A stretch of DNA of 64,000 bases from Rubrivivax gelatinosus (GTDB taxonomy: Bacteria > Pseudomonadota > Gammaproteobacteria > Burkholderiales > Burkholderiaceae_C): positions 1 to 64,000 of the forward strand of contig NZ_SLXD01000016.1 in the NCBI RefSeq assembly GCF_004340905.1, given 5' to 3'. A program made the position numbers and the translations under genes. Each line of letters begins with the position of its first letter. Position 1 is the stretch's first letter. Of this stretch, positions 1 through 7,877 are shown piece by piece. The notes beneath the pieces were generated by a model. It made no database searches, was not told where the DNA came from, and worked only from the letters and a program-made list of their open reading frames with translations.

Positions 1-88
1 CATCGCCATCAGCGTCTCCTCGTGAGCGGTGCTGCCAGCGTAGAAGTTCACTGGCTCACTGCGTGAGACTGCTGAGGCACGTTGCTAA

Positions 89-571
89 TCAGGAGACCCG
101 AAGACAGGAAAACCCCCAGCGGGCTTCGAAAACCAATGCGCGATCAAGATCAGCGTCGCCCTTCATGGCGCTGGCATCGAGATGAAGTCCTTCAAGGGCG
201 CCGCCATTCACCTGAATGGCAAGAAGACAGCGATTCGCGCGTCGGAGTTGGCGGGATGGCTAAAACTACAGCCGTTCTGCGGCCTGCCAGCCAAGGCAGC
301 CGTGATCACGGGCAGCGACTGGCAGGAGAGAATCAAGGATCGCACCGGCATCGTCTACTTCGAAGACTATTGGGCGCGCCAAGGGGAAACCGCGACTCCG
401 ACAGGTGACCACATCGATCTGTGGGACGGCAGCGGGCTCACTTACAGCGTGGTCAACCGTGTACGCAGAATGGGAGTTCAACAACTGCGCTGGCTTCCCT
501 GGCCGCTGGATGGTCTCAATTTCAGCGACCTTGCCGCAAGCCGCCAAATCCTGTTCTGGGAGATCAAGTGA
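89..571 (+). pseudogene. tae4: T6SS peptidoglycan amidase effector Tae4, 5' end lost
   Basis: Tae4 effectors are type VI secreted amidases that cut peptide stems in the periplasm of rival cells. The frame is open from 89 and reads PKTGKPPAGFENQCAIK, the family's catalytic-Cys block (Cys codon 137-139), then GDHIDLWDGS with the partner His at codon 410-412, and ends FWEIK. The first in-frame ATG (182) lies after the catalytic Cys, and an in-frame TAA sits at 86-88, with no ATG, GTG or TTG between it and the Cys. About 15-25 N-terminal residues usual in the family are missing, so the gene looks truncated or frameshifted at its 5' end. No other T6SS gene is in the window. Confidence 0.7.
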
Positions 572-960
572 AGGCCCTCGCCGGCAAACTCGCCGTGGCG
601 GCTCTTCTCTGCGTGCTGGCGCTCGTATCCGCCTACGCACTGCATTGGCGCAGCGCGAACCTCTCAGAGCGAGCGCGCCTGCCCATCGCACCCGAGGCGG
701 ACTTTTCGGCGATGGCCATCGCCACCCGCGCGATCACGCCGGCCACCCCCGGCGCTCCGCCCATCAAGGCGTGGGAACGCTGCGCGCTGGGCGCAGCACG
801 GTGTGAACAGCGGCCGCGGGCAGTGGAGGCTCGCTGCCAAGCCGGCGTCGCGCTGATCGCCGAGGCCGACTGGCCTGCCTTGCGACGCATACCGACCGAA
901 GACCTGCCCGGGGTCGAACACCCGGACTCGTACCGGACGATGAAGCTTTGCCCGCCGTGA
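568..960 (+). CDS. small exported/membrane-anchored protein, candidate Tae4 immunity protein
   Basis: The product is 130 aa and unrecognised. The GTG start at 568 overlaps the tae4 stop (GTGA), so the two genes look translationally coupled. Residues 1-24 form a basic N-terminus plus a hydrophobic stretch (AVAALLCVLALVSAYAL), a signal peptide or anchor, which would place the rest in the periplasm where a Tae4 inhibitor must act. The mature part has four cysteines and no catalytic motif that I can see. The immunity role is inferred only from position and predicted location; I do not see a convincing Tai4 signature. Confidence 0.5.
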   Translation: MKALAGKLAVAALLCVLALVSAYALHWRSANLSERARLPIAPEADFSAMAIATRAITPATPGAPPIKAWERCALGAARCEQRPRAVEARCQAGVALIAEADWPALRRIPTEDLPGVEHPDSYRTMKLCPP

Positions 961-989
961 GCGCGCGCGACGTTCAGCGACTCAATGCG

Positions 990-1652
990 TCAGCGCGCCA
1001 GCTCCGCCCGCATCGCCGCGATGACCGCCGCGTAGTCCGGCTGGCTGAAGATCGCGCTGCCGGCCACGAAGGTGTCGGCCCCCGCATCCGCCACACGCCG
1101 GATGTTGTCGACCTTGATGCCGCCGTCGACTTCCAGCCGGATGTCGCGGCCCGAGGCGTCGATGATCTGGCGCGCCTTCTCGATCTTGCGCAGCGCACCG
1201 TCGATGAAGCTCTGCCCGCCGAAGCCCGGGTTGACGCTCATGATCAGCACCAGGTCGACCTTGTCGATCACCCACTCCAGCACGTCCAGCGGCTCGGCGG
1301 GGTTGAAGACCAGGCCCGCCTGGCAGCCTTCGGCCTTGATCAGCTGCAGCGTGCGGTCGACGTGCGTGCTGGCGTCGGGGTGGAAGCTCACCAGGTCGGC
1401 GCCGGCCTTGGCGAAGGCCGTGGCCAGCGCGTCCACCGGCTGCACCATCAGGTGCACGTCGATCGGCGCTTCGGTGTGCTTCCTCAGCGCCTGGCAGACC
1501 ATCGGGCCGAAGGTCAGGTTCGGGACGTAATGGTTGTCCATCACGTCGAAGTGGATCCAGTCGGCGCCGGCGGCGACGACGTTGCGGACTTCCTCGCCCA
1601 GGCGGGCGAAATCGGCCGACAAGAGCGAAGGAGCGATGCGGTACGTGGTCAT
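990..1652 (-). CDS. rpe: ribulose-phosphate 3-epimerase
   Basis: This cytosolic TIM-barrel enzyme interconverts ribulose 5-phosphate and xylulose 5-phosphate in the pentose phosphate and Calvin pathways. The 220-aa length is normal. Metal and catalytic residues are visible: H34 and D36 in HFDVMD, H67 in DVHLMV and D176 in EVDGG. The phosphate loop NPGFGGQ is at about 141-147. It is divergent from apaG, with only 34 nt between the starts. TAGAAT stands 6 nt before the ATG and there is no Shine-Dalgarno, so the mRNA is probably leaderless. Confidence 0.97.
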   Translation of the reverse strand: MTTYRIAPSLLSADFARLGEEVRNVVAAGADWIHFDVMDNHYVPNLTFGPMVCQALRKHTEAPIDVHLMVQPVDALATAFAKAGADLVSFHPDASTHVDRTLQLIKAEGCQAGLVFNPAEPLDVLEWVIDKVDLVLIMSVNPGFGGQSFIDGALRKIEKARQIIDASGRDIRLEVDGGIKVDNIRRVADAGADTFVAGSAIFSQPDYAAVIAAMRAELAR

Positions 1653-1658
1653 CCGGAA

Positions 1659-1680
1659 ATTCTAGGGGCCTGCCTACAAT
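1659..1680. promoter_or_regulatory. divergent -10 elements for rpe and apaG (leaderless starts)
   Basis: On the minus strand TAGAAT (1659-1664) lies 6 nt before the rpe ATG. On the plus strand TACAAT (1675-1680) lies 6 nt before the apaG ATG. Transcription should therefore start at or next to each start codon. No good -35 hexamer is visible for either. Confidence 0.55.
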
Positions 1681-1686
1681 GCCCCG

Positions 1687-2061
1687 ATGGCCCAGCCCCG
1701 GTTCGATTGCAGCGTGCGCGTGCAGTACCTGGAGGACCGTTCGGAACCGCCGGACGGCCCCTTCGCCTTCGCGTACACGGTGACCATCCGCAACACCGGC
1801 GACATCGCGGCCCAGCTCGTCGCGCGCCACTGGGTCGTCACCGACGCCCAGGGCCAGGTGGAAGAGGTGCGCGGCCTGGCCGTCGTCGGCCACCAGCCGC
1901 TGATCGCCCCGGGCCAGAGCTTCGAATACACCAGCTGGACGATGATCGCCACGCCCATCGGCCGCATGAGCGGCACCTTCTTCTGCATGACCGAGGACGC
2001 GCACGCGTTCGACGCGCCGGTGGCCGAGTTCGCGCTCGTCTCGCCGAGCCAGCTGCACTGA
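1687..2061 (+). CDS. apaG: ApaG family protein
   Basis: This 124-aa single-domain protein has the ApaG (DUF525) immunoglobulin-like fold. The family core is visible: FAYTVTIRNTG, a long QLVARHWVVTDAQG stretch, the Gly-Pro turn at IAPGQSF, and YTSWTMIATPIGRMSGTF. Its biochemical role is unsettled; links to Co2+ resistance and Ap4A metabolism come from enterobacterial genetics. The ATG at 1687 has TACAAT 6 nt upstream and no Shine-Dalgarno. The next gene starts 16 nt after the stop and may be cotranscribed. Confidence 0.95.
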   Translation: MAQPRFDCSVRVQYLEDRSEPPDGPFAFAYTVTIRNTGDIAAQLVARHWVVTDAQGQVEEVRGLAVVGHQPLIAPGQSFEYTSWTMIATPIGRMSGTFFCMTEDAHAFDAPVAEFALVSPSQLH

Positions 2062-2077
2062 GCGGCCGCCCGCGCCG

Positions 2078-4051
2078 ATGACGCAGCCGACCTGGGACCT
2101 CAGCGCCCTCGTCAAAGCCGCCGACCCCGCGGCCGCCCCCGCCGCCCGCCACCTCTGGCTGGTGCGCCTGATCGAATGGCTGCGCCACGCACCGGCCTCG
2201 CGCCGCGCCGACGCCCCGGTCGGCCCGCCGCTGGCGCGCCTGGGGCTGCTGCTCAAGGCCGCCGACGGCCAGCCCGAGTTCCGCGCCCGGCTGCAAGGCA
2301 TGCTGGCCGGCTTCTGGCGCGAGGTCGACAAGGCGGCGCTGTTCGCCGAATTCGGTTTCGGCGCGCGCCATTCCCTGTTCGGCGAGGTCGGCCGCCGGCT
2401 GCGCGTGCAGTGGCTGCCGCAGACGCCGGACACACCCGACCTGGCCGAACTCTTCCAGCTGCTGTTCCGCCCCGCCGACGCACGCTGGATCGAGCGCCTG
2501 GACGACGCGACGCTGGAACGCATCGCCACCCTCGTCGACCCCGACGGCGCCAGCGGCTGGCGCACGGCGATGCTCGACGCGATCACGATCCTCGTCAGCG
2601 CGGTGCATTCCAGCGGCTACCTCTCGCCGCTGCGCCGGCGCATGGACAGCCAGGCGCTGGCCGGAGAGCCCTTCCGCCAGCTCACGCGCGCGGCCGACGC
2701 GGTTCGCGAAGCCGTCGTCGAGGGCCGCCACGCCGACGCACTGCGCGAGGCCAACCTGCTGCGTGGCCTGCTCGACGCCTGCCGCCGGGCCGCGGCCAGC
2801 GTCACCGGGCACCTGGAGGAGTACGGCGTCTCGGTGGACATCGTCTACGAACTCGACCAGATGGCCCGGCGCACGCAGCGCATCGAGATGCTGCTGGACT
2901 GCGTGCTCGCGCCGCAGCCGATGCCGGCACTGCGGGCGCTGGTGCTGGAACTGCTGCGCGTGGCCGAAGACGACCGCGGCCTGCGCCGGCTGCTGGCGCG
3001 CCACTACTCGCTGCTCGCGCGCCAGGTGGCCGAACGCAGCGCCGAGACCGGCTCGCACTACATCACGCGCGACCGCGGCGAATGGCGCGAGATGCTGCGC
3101 ATGGCCGCCGGCGGCGGCGCGGTCATCGCCGGCACCACCTACCTGAAGTTCGCCATCGCCGCGCTCGGCCTGGCGGCCTTCTGGTCGGGCTTCTGGTCGG
3201 GCGTGAACTACGCCGCCAGCTTCGTCGTCATCATGCTGCTGCACTGGACGGTGGCGACCAAGCAGCCGGCGATGACGGCCCCGGCGATGGCCGAATCGCT
3301 GGCCGCCGGCACCGGCGACGCCGAGATCGAGGCCTTCGTCGACCGCGTCGCGCAGCTGATCCGCTCGCAGGCGGCGGGCATCATCGGCAACCTCGCGGTC
3401 TGCGCGCCGATCGCGCTGACGATCCAGCTCGCCTGGGAAGGCATCTTCGGCGTGCCGCTGGTCGGCGAGCGCCAGGGCGAGTACGTGCTGCACTCGCTGA
3501 CGCTGCTCGGCCCGACGCTGTTCTACGCCGCGTTCACCGGCGTGCTGCTGTTCGCCAGCTCGCTGATCGCCGGCTGGGCCGAGAACTGGTTCGTCTACCA
3601 CCGGCTGGACAGCGCGATCGCCTGGAACCCCCGTTTCGTCGCCCGGCTGGGCGCGCCGCGCGCGCAGCGCTGGGCCGCCTGGTGGCGCGCCAACATCTCG
3701 GGGCTGGTCGCCAACGTCTCGCTGGGCATGATGCTCGGGCTGGTGCCGGCGCTGGCCTCGTTCTTCGCGCTGCCGCTGGAGGTGCGCCACGTGACGCTGT
3801 CCACCGGCCAGTTGGCCGCGGCCGCCGGCGCGCTGGGGCTGGACGTGCTGCGCGCGCCGGCGTTCTGGTGGTGCGCCGCCGGCATCCTGCTGACCGGCGT
3901 GCTGAACCTGACGGTGAGCTTCTGGCTCGCGTTCAAGGTGGCGCTGCGCTCGCGCGGCATCCAGGTGCGCGAGCGCCAGCGCATCACCGCGGCGATCTGG
4001 CGCCGCCTGCGGCGTGATCCACTGTCCTTCGTGCGGCCGCCGAAGGGCTGA
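2078..4051 (+). CDS. PF10136-type 'site-specific recombinase' family membrane protein
   Basis: The product is 657 aa. The first ~340 residues are soluble and helical (leucine- and arginine-rich, with a conserved-looking YGVSVDIVYELDQM block). The C-terminal half has several membrane segments (for example about 350-390, 440-465 and 480-510) ending in a basic tail. It matches the Burkholderiales/Neisseria family named after gonococcal Gcr. I see neither a serine-recombinase nor a tyrosine-recombinase catalytic motif, so the recombinase name should not be taken as a function. It probably follows apaG in one transcript. Confidence 0.8.
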   Translation: MTQPTWDLSALVKAADPAAAPAARHLWLVRLIEWLRHAPASRRADAPVGPPLARLGLLLKAADGQPEFRARLQGMLAGFWREVDKAALFAEFGFGARHSLFGEVGRRLRVQWLPQTPDTPDLAELFQLLFRPADARWIERLDDATLERIATLVDPDGASGWRTAMLDAITILVSAVHSSGYLSPLRRRMDSQALAGEPFRQLTRAADAVREAVVEGRHADALREANLLRGLLDACRRAAASVTGHLEEYGVSVDIVYELDQMARRTQRIEMLLDCVLAPQPMPALRALVLELLRVAEDDRGLRRLLARHYSLLARQVAERSAETGSHYITRDRGEWREMLRMAAGGGAVIAGTTYLKFAIAALGLAAFWSGFWSGVNYAASFVVIMLLHWTVATKQPAMTAPAMAESLAAGTGDAEIEAFVDRVAQLIRSQAAGIIGNLAVCAPIALTIQLAWEGIFGVPLVGERQGEYVLHSLTLLGPTLFYAAFTGVLLFASSLIAGWAENWFVYHRLDSAIAWNPRFVARLGAPRAQRWAAWWRANISGLVANVSLGMMLGLVPALASFFALPLEVRHVTLSTGQLAAAAGALGLDVLRAPAFWWCAAGILLTGVLNLTVSFWLAFKVALRSRGIQVRERQRITAAIWRRLRRDPLSFVRPPKG

Positions 4052-4055
4052 GCCT

Positions 4056-4125
4056 GGACGCAGGACGCCGGAAGGCGTTCTGCGCCTGCCGAAGGCCCGA
4101 GCGCGATTGCACGCGCGAGGGCTGA
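4056..4125 (+). repeat. 70-bp interspersed intergenic repeat, copy 1
   Basis: The sequence fills the gap between the convergent recombinase-family gene and ybdK. It matches the reverse complement of 34145-34214 at 69 of 70 positions and is a little more diverged from 34219-34288. Short internal hairpins (CGCC-GGAA-GGCG and a GCC/GGC pair) suggest a REP-like or terminator function. Confidence 0.85.
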
Positions 4126-5247
4126 TCAGCCCCTGCCCGCCCAGCGCAGCGTCTGCCGCCGCACCACCTCGTTGAGCAGGTGCTCGCGCGCCTGCGTGGC
4201 GCGGATCCAGCAGGCGTCGTTGCCGTGGCCGACCAGTTCGCGGCGCAGGTACTGCAGCGCGCCTTCGGCGCGCAGGTCGGTGGCGTGCGGCTCCAGCCGC
4301 ACCAGCAACGCCTGCAGATCCTCGCGCAGCGGGCGGTGCTCGCCGCTGCCGGGGTCGACGTACAGCGCGTCCAGCCCGAAGCGGCAGGCCTGGAAGCGGT
4401 TGAAGGTGTAGGGCAGGTAGTCGTCCTCGGCCGGCTGGAACGGGCGCTCGATGCGCAGCCAGCGTGCCAGGCACTGGATCAGCCCGGCCATCGCCGCGGC
4501 CTTCTCGATCGTCAGCGGCGTGTCCAGCACACGCACCTCGATCGTGCCGAACTCGGGCTTGGGCCGGATGTCCCAGTAGAAGTCCTTCATGCTCTTGACG
4601 ACGCCGGTGCGCGTCATCTTGGCGAAGAAGACGCCGAAGTCCTCCCAGGTCAGCACGAAGGGCGCACGGCCCGACAGCGGGAACGCGAACACCGAGTTCA
4701 GCCGTGCCGAGTGGAACGCGGTGTCGGTGCCCTGCACGAAGGGCGAGGAGGCCGACAGCGCGATCAGGTGCGGGATGTAGCGCCCCAGCCCGTGCAGCAG
4801 CACCAGCGCCTCGTCGGCCGTCTGGCAGCCCACGTGCACGTGCTGGCCGAAGATCGTGAACTGCTTGGACAGGTAGCCGTAGAGCTCGCTGATCTGCTTG
4901 AAGCGCGGCTTGTCGAAGATGCGCCGCTGGCTCCAGTCCTGGAACGGGTGCGTGCCGCCGCCGGACAGCGCGACACCCAGCTTGTCGGCCGAGTACACGA
5001 GCGCGTCGCGGATCTCGGTGAGCTGCGCCAGCGCGTCGGCGTGGTCCTCGCAGATGCCGGTGGACAGCTCGATCATGCTGTCGGTGATCTCGGGCACGAT
5101 GCTGCCGGGCAGCTTGCGCTTGCCCAGCACACGCAGCAGGTCGGCGGCCGCCGGCGTCAGGTCGTAGTCGTGCGTCGAGACGATCTGCAGCTCGAGCTCG
5201 ACCCCCAGCGTCAGCGGGCGCGAATCGGAGAACTTCTCGAGGCTCAT
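4126..5247 (-). CDS. ybdK: YbdK-type carboxylate-amine ligase (glutamate-cysteine ligase-like, GCS2)
   Basis: The product is a 373-aa cytosolic ATP-dependent ligase of the GCS2 family. E. coli YbdK has weak gamma-glutamylcysteine synthetase activity; the physiological substrate is not settled. Family motifs seen are GVELELQIV (about 15-23), the EITDSMIELSTG metal/ATP block, HVHVG and the EVRVLDTPLT block. The true GshA-type enzyme is encoded separately at 54299-55594, so this is an additional ligase. Its ATG overlaps the antiporter stop by 4 nt (ATGA), so the two are translationally coupled, which hints at a shared job in thiol-linked cation control. Confidence 0.88.
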   Translation of the reverse strand: MSLEKFSDSRPLTLGVELELQIVSTHDYDLTPAAADLLRVLGKRKLPGSIVPEITDSMIELSTGICEDHADALAQLTEIRDALVYSADKLGVALSGGGTHPFQDWSQRRIFDKPRFKQISELYGYLSKQFTIFGQHVHVGCQTADEALVLLHGLGRYIPHLIALSASSPFVQGTDTAFHSARLNSVFAFPLSGRAPFVLTWEDFGVFFAKMTRTGVVKSMKDFYWDIRPKPEFGTIEVRVLDTPLTIEKAAAMAGLIQCLARWLRIERPFQPAEDDYLPYTFNRFQACRFGLDALYVDPGSGEHRPLREDLQALLVRLEPHATDLRAEGALQYLRRELVGHGNDACWIRATQAREHLLNEVVRRQTLRWAGRG

Positions 5248-6488
5248 GCCGCCACCTCTGCCTCGGGCGAACGCCAGGTCGGTTCAGGCCGGTGTTCACC
5301 GGCCAGGCGCAGGCCCCACTGCACCGCCAGCGGCCCCAGCAGCTCCATGAAGGCGATGGCCGACAGCACGATGGGCACCACGGCCGGCGCGAAGCCCGGG
5401 TGCGTGAGCTGCAGGTCGGTCAGCAGCACCAGCACCGTGCCAGACAGCGGCGTCAGCGCCAGCGACAGCCCGGCCGCCTGGCGCCAGCCGATGCCGCTCC
5501 AGCGCGCGAACGCGAACACCGACGCGGTCTTGGCGATGCCGCGTGCGAGCAGCAGCACGATCGCCAGGCCGCCGCCCACCAGCACCGCGTCCAGCGTGAC
5601 GACGCTGCCGACGACGACGAAGAGCATCAGCACCAGCACCCCCCCGGCGGTGCCGAAATGGCGCGGCCAGACCCAGGGGCGTTCGGTCGAGTTGCGCAGC
5701 AGCACGCCGGCCAGCAGCGGCACCAGCAGCGTCGACAGGTTCAGCAGCTGGGCGATGGTCAGTGCCAGCACGATCATGCCGAGCAGCAGCAGCGCCGCGT
5801 TCTCGTCGCGCAGGTCGAGCCGGCGCGCGACCCAGGCCACCAGCCGCGACAGCAGCGCCGCCAGCAGCACCGAGCCGCCGAAGGCCCACAGCGGCTGCGA
5901 CACCGCACGCACCCAGTCGCCGCCGACGTCCAGATGCAGCCAGCCGATCACGAGCTTGTGCGCCAGCACCGCCAGCAGCGTGTTCAGCGCCGTCAGCACG
6001 ATCATGCGTTCGGTCACCTGGCCGGCGGACTTCAGCTCGCTGGCCACCCGCGCGATCACCGCGCCCGAGGCACAGGTGCCCAGCGTCGCGCAGGCCAGCG
6101 CCACGTTGGCCGGCTGGCCGAAGGCGCGCAGCGCCAGATAGATCGCCGCCAGGCTGGCGAAGGCCTCGAGCGCGCTGGTGGCCAGCAGCGCCGGGTTGGC
6201 CTGCAGCCAGCGCAGGCGCACGCGGCTGCCGAGTTCGAACAGCAGCAGCGCCAGCGCCAGGTCGACGATCAGCCGCGCCGGCCCCTGCAGCACGCCGCCG
6301 CCCCAGCCGCCCAGGCCGATGGCCAGGCCGACCGCGCTGTAGCCGATGATGCGTGGCACGCCGAACGCACGTCGCACGCCCTCGCCCAGCAGCGCGCCGG
6401 CGACGAGCGCCAGCGCGCCCCAGAACGGCATCTGCGGGACCAGCGGCCACGACTCGATCTGCAGGTAGCCTGCAATGTCTTCGAGCAT
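5244..6488 (-). CDS. cation:proton antiporter, KefB/CPA2 family, membrane domain only
   Basis: This 414-aa inner-membrane protein has about 12 hydrophobic segments. The CPA2 signature is visible: a GYSAVGLAIGLGG segment near 50, LLLFELGSRVRLRWL, CASGAVIARV and a TPLSGTVLVLL stretch. It stops after the membrane domain, with no C-terminal RCK/TrkA-N nucleotide-binding domain as in KefB/KefC. It may exchange K+ or Na+ for H+. It is coupled by a 4-nt overlap to the downstream ybdK-type ligase. Its Shine-Dalgarno sits inside a hairpin (6492-6514). Confidence 0.9.
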   Translation of the reverse strand: MLEDIAGYLQIESWPLVPQMPFWGALALVAGALLGEGVRRAFGVPRIIGYSAVGLAIGLGGWGGGVLQGPARLIVDLALALLLFELGSRVRLRWLQANPALLATSALEAFASLAAIYLALRAFGQPANVALACATLGTCASGAVIARVASELKSAGQVTERMIVLTALNTLLAVLAHKLVIGWLHLDVGGDWVRAVSQPLWAFGGSVLLAALLSRLVAWVARRLDLRDENAALLLLGMIVLALTIAQLLNLSTLLVPLLAGVLLRNSTERPWVWPRHFGTAGGVLVLMLFVVVGSVVTLDAVLVGGGLAIVLLLARGIAKTASVFAFARWSGIGWRQAAGLSLALTPLSGTVLVLLTDLQLTHPGFAPAVVPIVLSAIAFMELLGPLAVQWGLRLAGEHRPEPTWRSPEAEVAA

Positions 6489-6491
6489 CCC

Positions 6492-6514
6492 TCTCTCCTT
6501 GTCAGCAGGAGAGA
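6492..6514 (-). promoter_or_regulatory. leader hairpin covering the antiporter ribosome binding site
   Basis: Read on the minus strand, TCTCTCCT and AGGAGAGA form a perfect 8-bp stem with a 7-nt loop. The 3' arm contains AAGGAG, about 6 nt before the ATG at 6488, so folding would hide the ribosome binding site. I cannot assign it to a known riboswitch class. Confidence 0.55.
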
Positions 6515-6564
6515 CCTTGGGGCCGCGGCGGAGTTCCGTGCGCGCGCCCCCGGCCGCCGTCGGA

Positions 6565-6681
6565 TCAGGCCTCGTCGTCGGGTCGGCGCTCGCCCCGGCG
6601 CCGCCCGGCGAACATCGTCCACCAGACGATCAAGACCAGCAGCACGAGTGCCGCCAGCGCCTCCAGCACAATCAGCACCAT
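6565..6681 (-). CDS. candidate 38-aa single-pass membrane protein
   Basis: The frame reads MVLIVLEALAALVLLVLIVW, then WTMFAGRRRGERRPDDEA: one strong transmembrane helix followed by a basic then acidic tail. It occupies the otherwise empty gap between mltA and the antiporter and overlaps the mltA ATG by 2 nt on the opposite strand. GAGAAT lies 7 nt before its ATG, mirroring the arrangement at mltA. It lies 76 nt before the antiporter start on the same strand, so it could be the first gene of that operon. I know no homolog; coding status is unproven. Confidence 0.42.
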   Translation of the reverse strand: MVLIVLEALAALVLLVLIVWWTMFAGRRRGERRPDDEA

Positions 6682-7846
6682 GCCCTGGATTCTCGCGCCG
6701 CGGCGCCACCGGGTCGCGGCCGGGGCCGCGGCCGTCGCGCTCGCCGCCTGCACCACCGTACCGCTGCCGCCGGAGCAGCCGGCTCCCGTCGAAGAGGCCC
6801 ATCCTGCCGTCGCGCCTGCGCCGGCTGCCGACGCCGTCGATCGCGCCCGCTCACGCTGGATCCCGGCCGACTGGAGCGAACTGCCCGGCTGGACCGACGA
6901 CCGCGTCGCCGAGGTCTGGCCGGCGCTGCGTGCCAGTTGCGGCCGGCCGGCGCCGGGCTGGGCCGAGGTCTGCGCGCGCGCGATGCTGGAACCCCCGGCC
7001 GACGACCGCGCGGCACGCGAGTGGCTCGCACGCTGGATGCAGCCCTGGCGTGTCGAGGCGCCCGACGGCCAGGTCGAAGGGCTGGCCACCGGCTACTTCG
7101 AACCGCTGGTCGAGGCCCAGCGCCAGCCGCGCGGCGCGTTCCGCGTGCCCTTGTACGGCCTGCCGGCGCCAGGCGTGATGCCCAGCCCCGGCTGGACGCG
7201 CCAGCAGCTGGACACGCTGGCGCCGGCCCGGGCCGCGCTGCGCGGGCGCGAGATCGCCTGGGTCGCCGACCCGCTGGACGCGCTGCTGCTGCAGGTGCAG
7301 GGCTCGGGCCGGCTGGCACTGACCGAGCCCGACGGCAGCCGGCGCCTGGTACGCCTGGCCTTCGCCGGCCACAACGAGCAGCCCTACAAGTCGGTCGGCC
7401 GCTGGCTGATCGAGCGCGGCGAGCTGACGCTGGACACCGCCTCCTGGCCGGCGATCCGGGCCTGGGCGCGGCGCAACCCACAGCGTGTTCAGGAGATGCT
7501 TTGGGCTAACCCTCGGGTCGTCTTCTTCCGCGAGGAGCCGCTGCCCGACCCGAACATCGGCCCGCGTGGCGCGCAGGGCGTGCCGCTGGTGCCGGGACGT
7601 TCGATCGCGGTGGACGCCGGCAGCATCCCCTACGGCACGCCGGTCTGGCTGGACACCACCGAGCCGCTGTCGGCGACGCCGCTGCGCCGCCTCGTCGTCG
7701 CCCAGGACACCGGCAGCGCGATCGTCGGCGCGGTGCGCGCCGACTACTTCTGGGGCTGGGGCGCCGACGCCGAAGCCCAGGCCGGGCGCATGAAGCAGCC
7801 GCTGCGGCTGTGGGCGCTGTGGCCGCGCGGAGCGCGGCCTCAATAG
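6680..7846 (+). CDS. mltA: membrane-bound lytic murein transglycosylase A
   Basis: MltA is an outer-membrane lipoprotein that cleaves peptidoglycan with formation of 1,6-anhydromuramyl ends. The product is 388 aa. A lipoprotein signal with lipobox ALAAC runs to about residue 24. The MltA barrel carries GLATGYFEPLVEA, DALLLQVQGSGRL and GHNEQPYKSVG, and the C-terminal 3D domain includes IAVDAGSIPYGTPVWL and VAQDTGSAI with the catalytic Asp. The start at 6680 gives the signal peptide directly. CACAAT lies 7 nt upstream and there is no Shine-Dalgarno. Confidence 0.95.
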   Translation: MPWILAPRRHRVAAGAAAVALAACTTVPLPPEQPAPVEEAHPAVAPAPAADAVDRARSRWIPADWSELPGWTDDRVAEVWPALRASCGRPAPGWAEVCARAMLEPPADDRAAREWLARWMQPWRVEAPDGQVEGLATGYFEPLVEAQRQPRGAFRVPLYGLPAPGVMPSPGWTRQQLDTLAPARAALRGREIAWVADPLDALLLQVQGSGRLALTEPDGSRRLVRLAFAGHNEQPYKSVGRWLIERGELTLDTASWPAIRAWARRNPQRVQEMLWANPRVVFFREEPLPDPNIGPRGAQGVPLVPGRSIAVDAGSIPYGTPVWLDTTEPLSATPLRRLVVAQDTGSAIVGAVRADYFWGWGADAEAQAGRMKQPLRLWALWPRGARPQ

Positions 7847-7877
7847 GCGCTGCCCCGGGGCGTGCGGCCGCAGCAGT

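Noticed and set aside
1..85. A partial minus-strand gene reading NFYAGSTAHEETLMAM off the left edge
   Set aside because: Only about 17 codons are visible and no start or family can be assigned, so it is mentioned under the Tae4 finding but not called as a feature.
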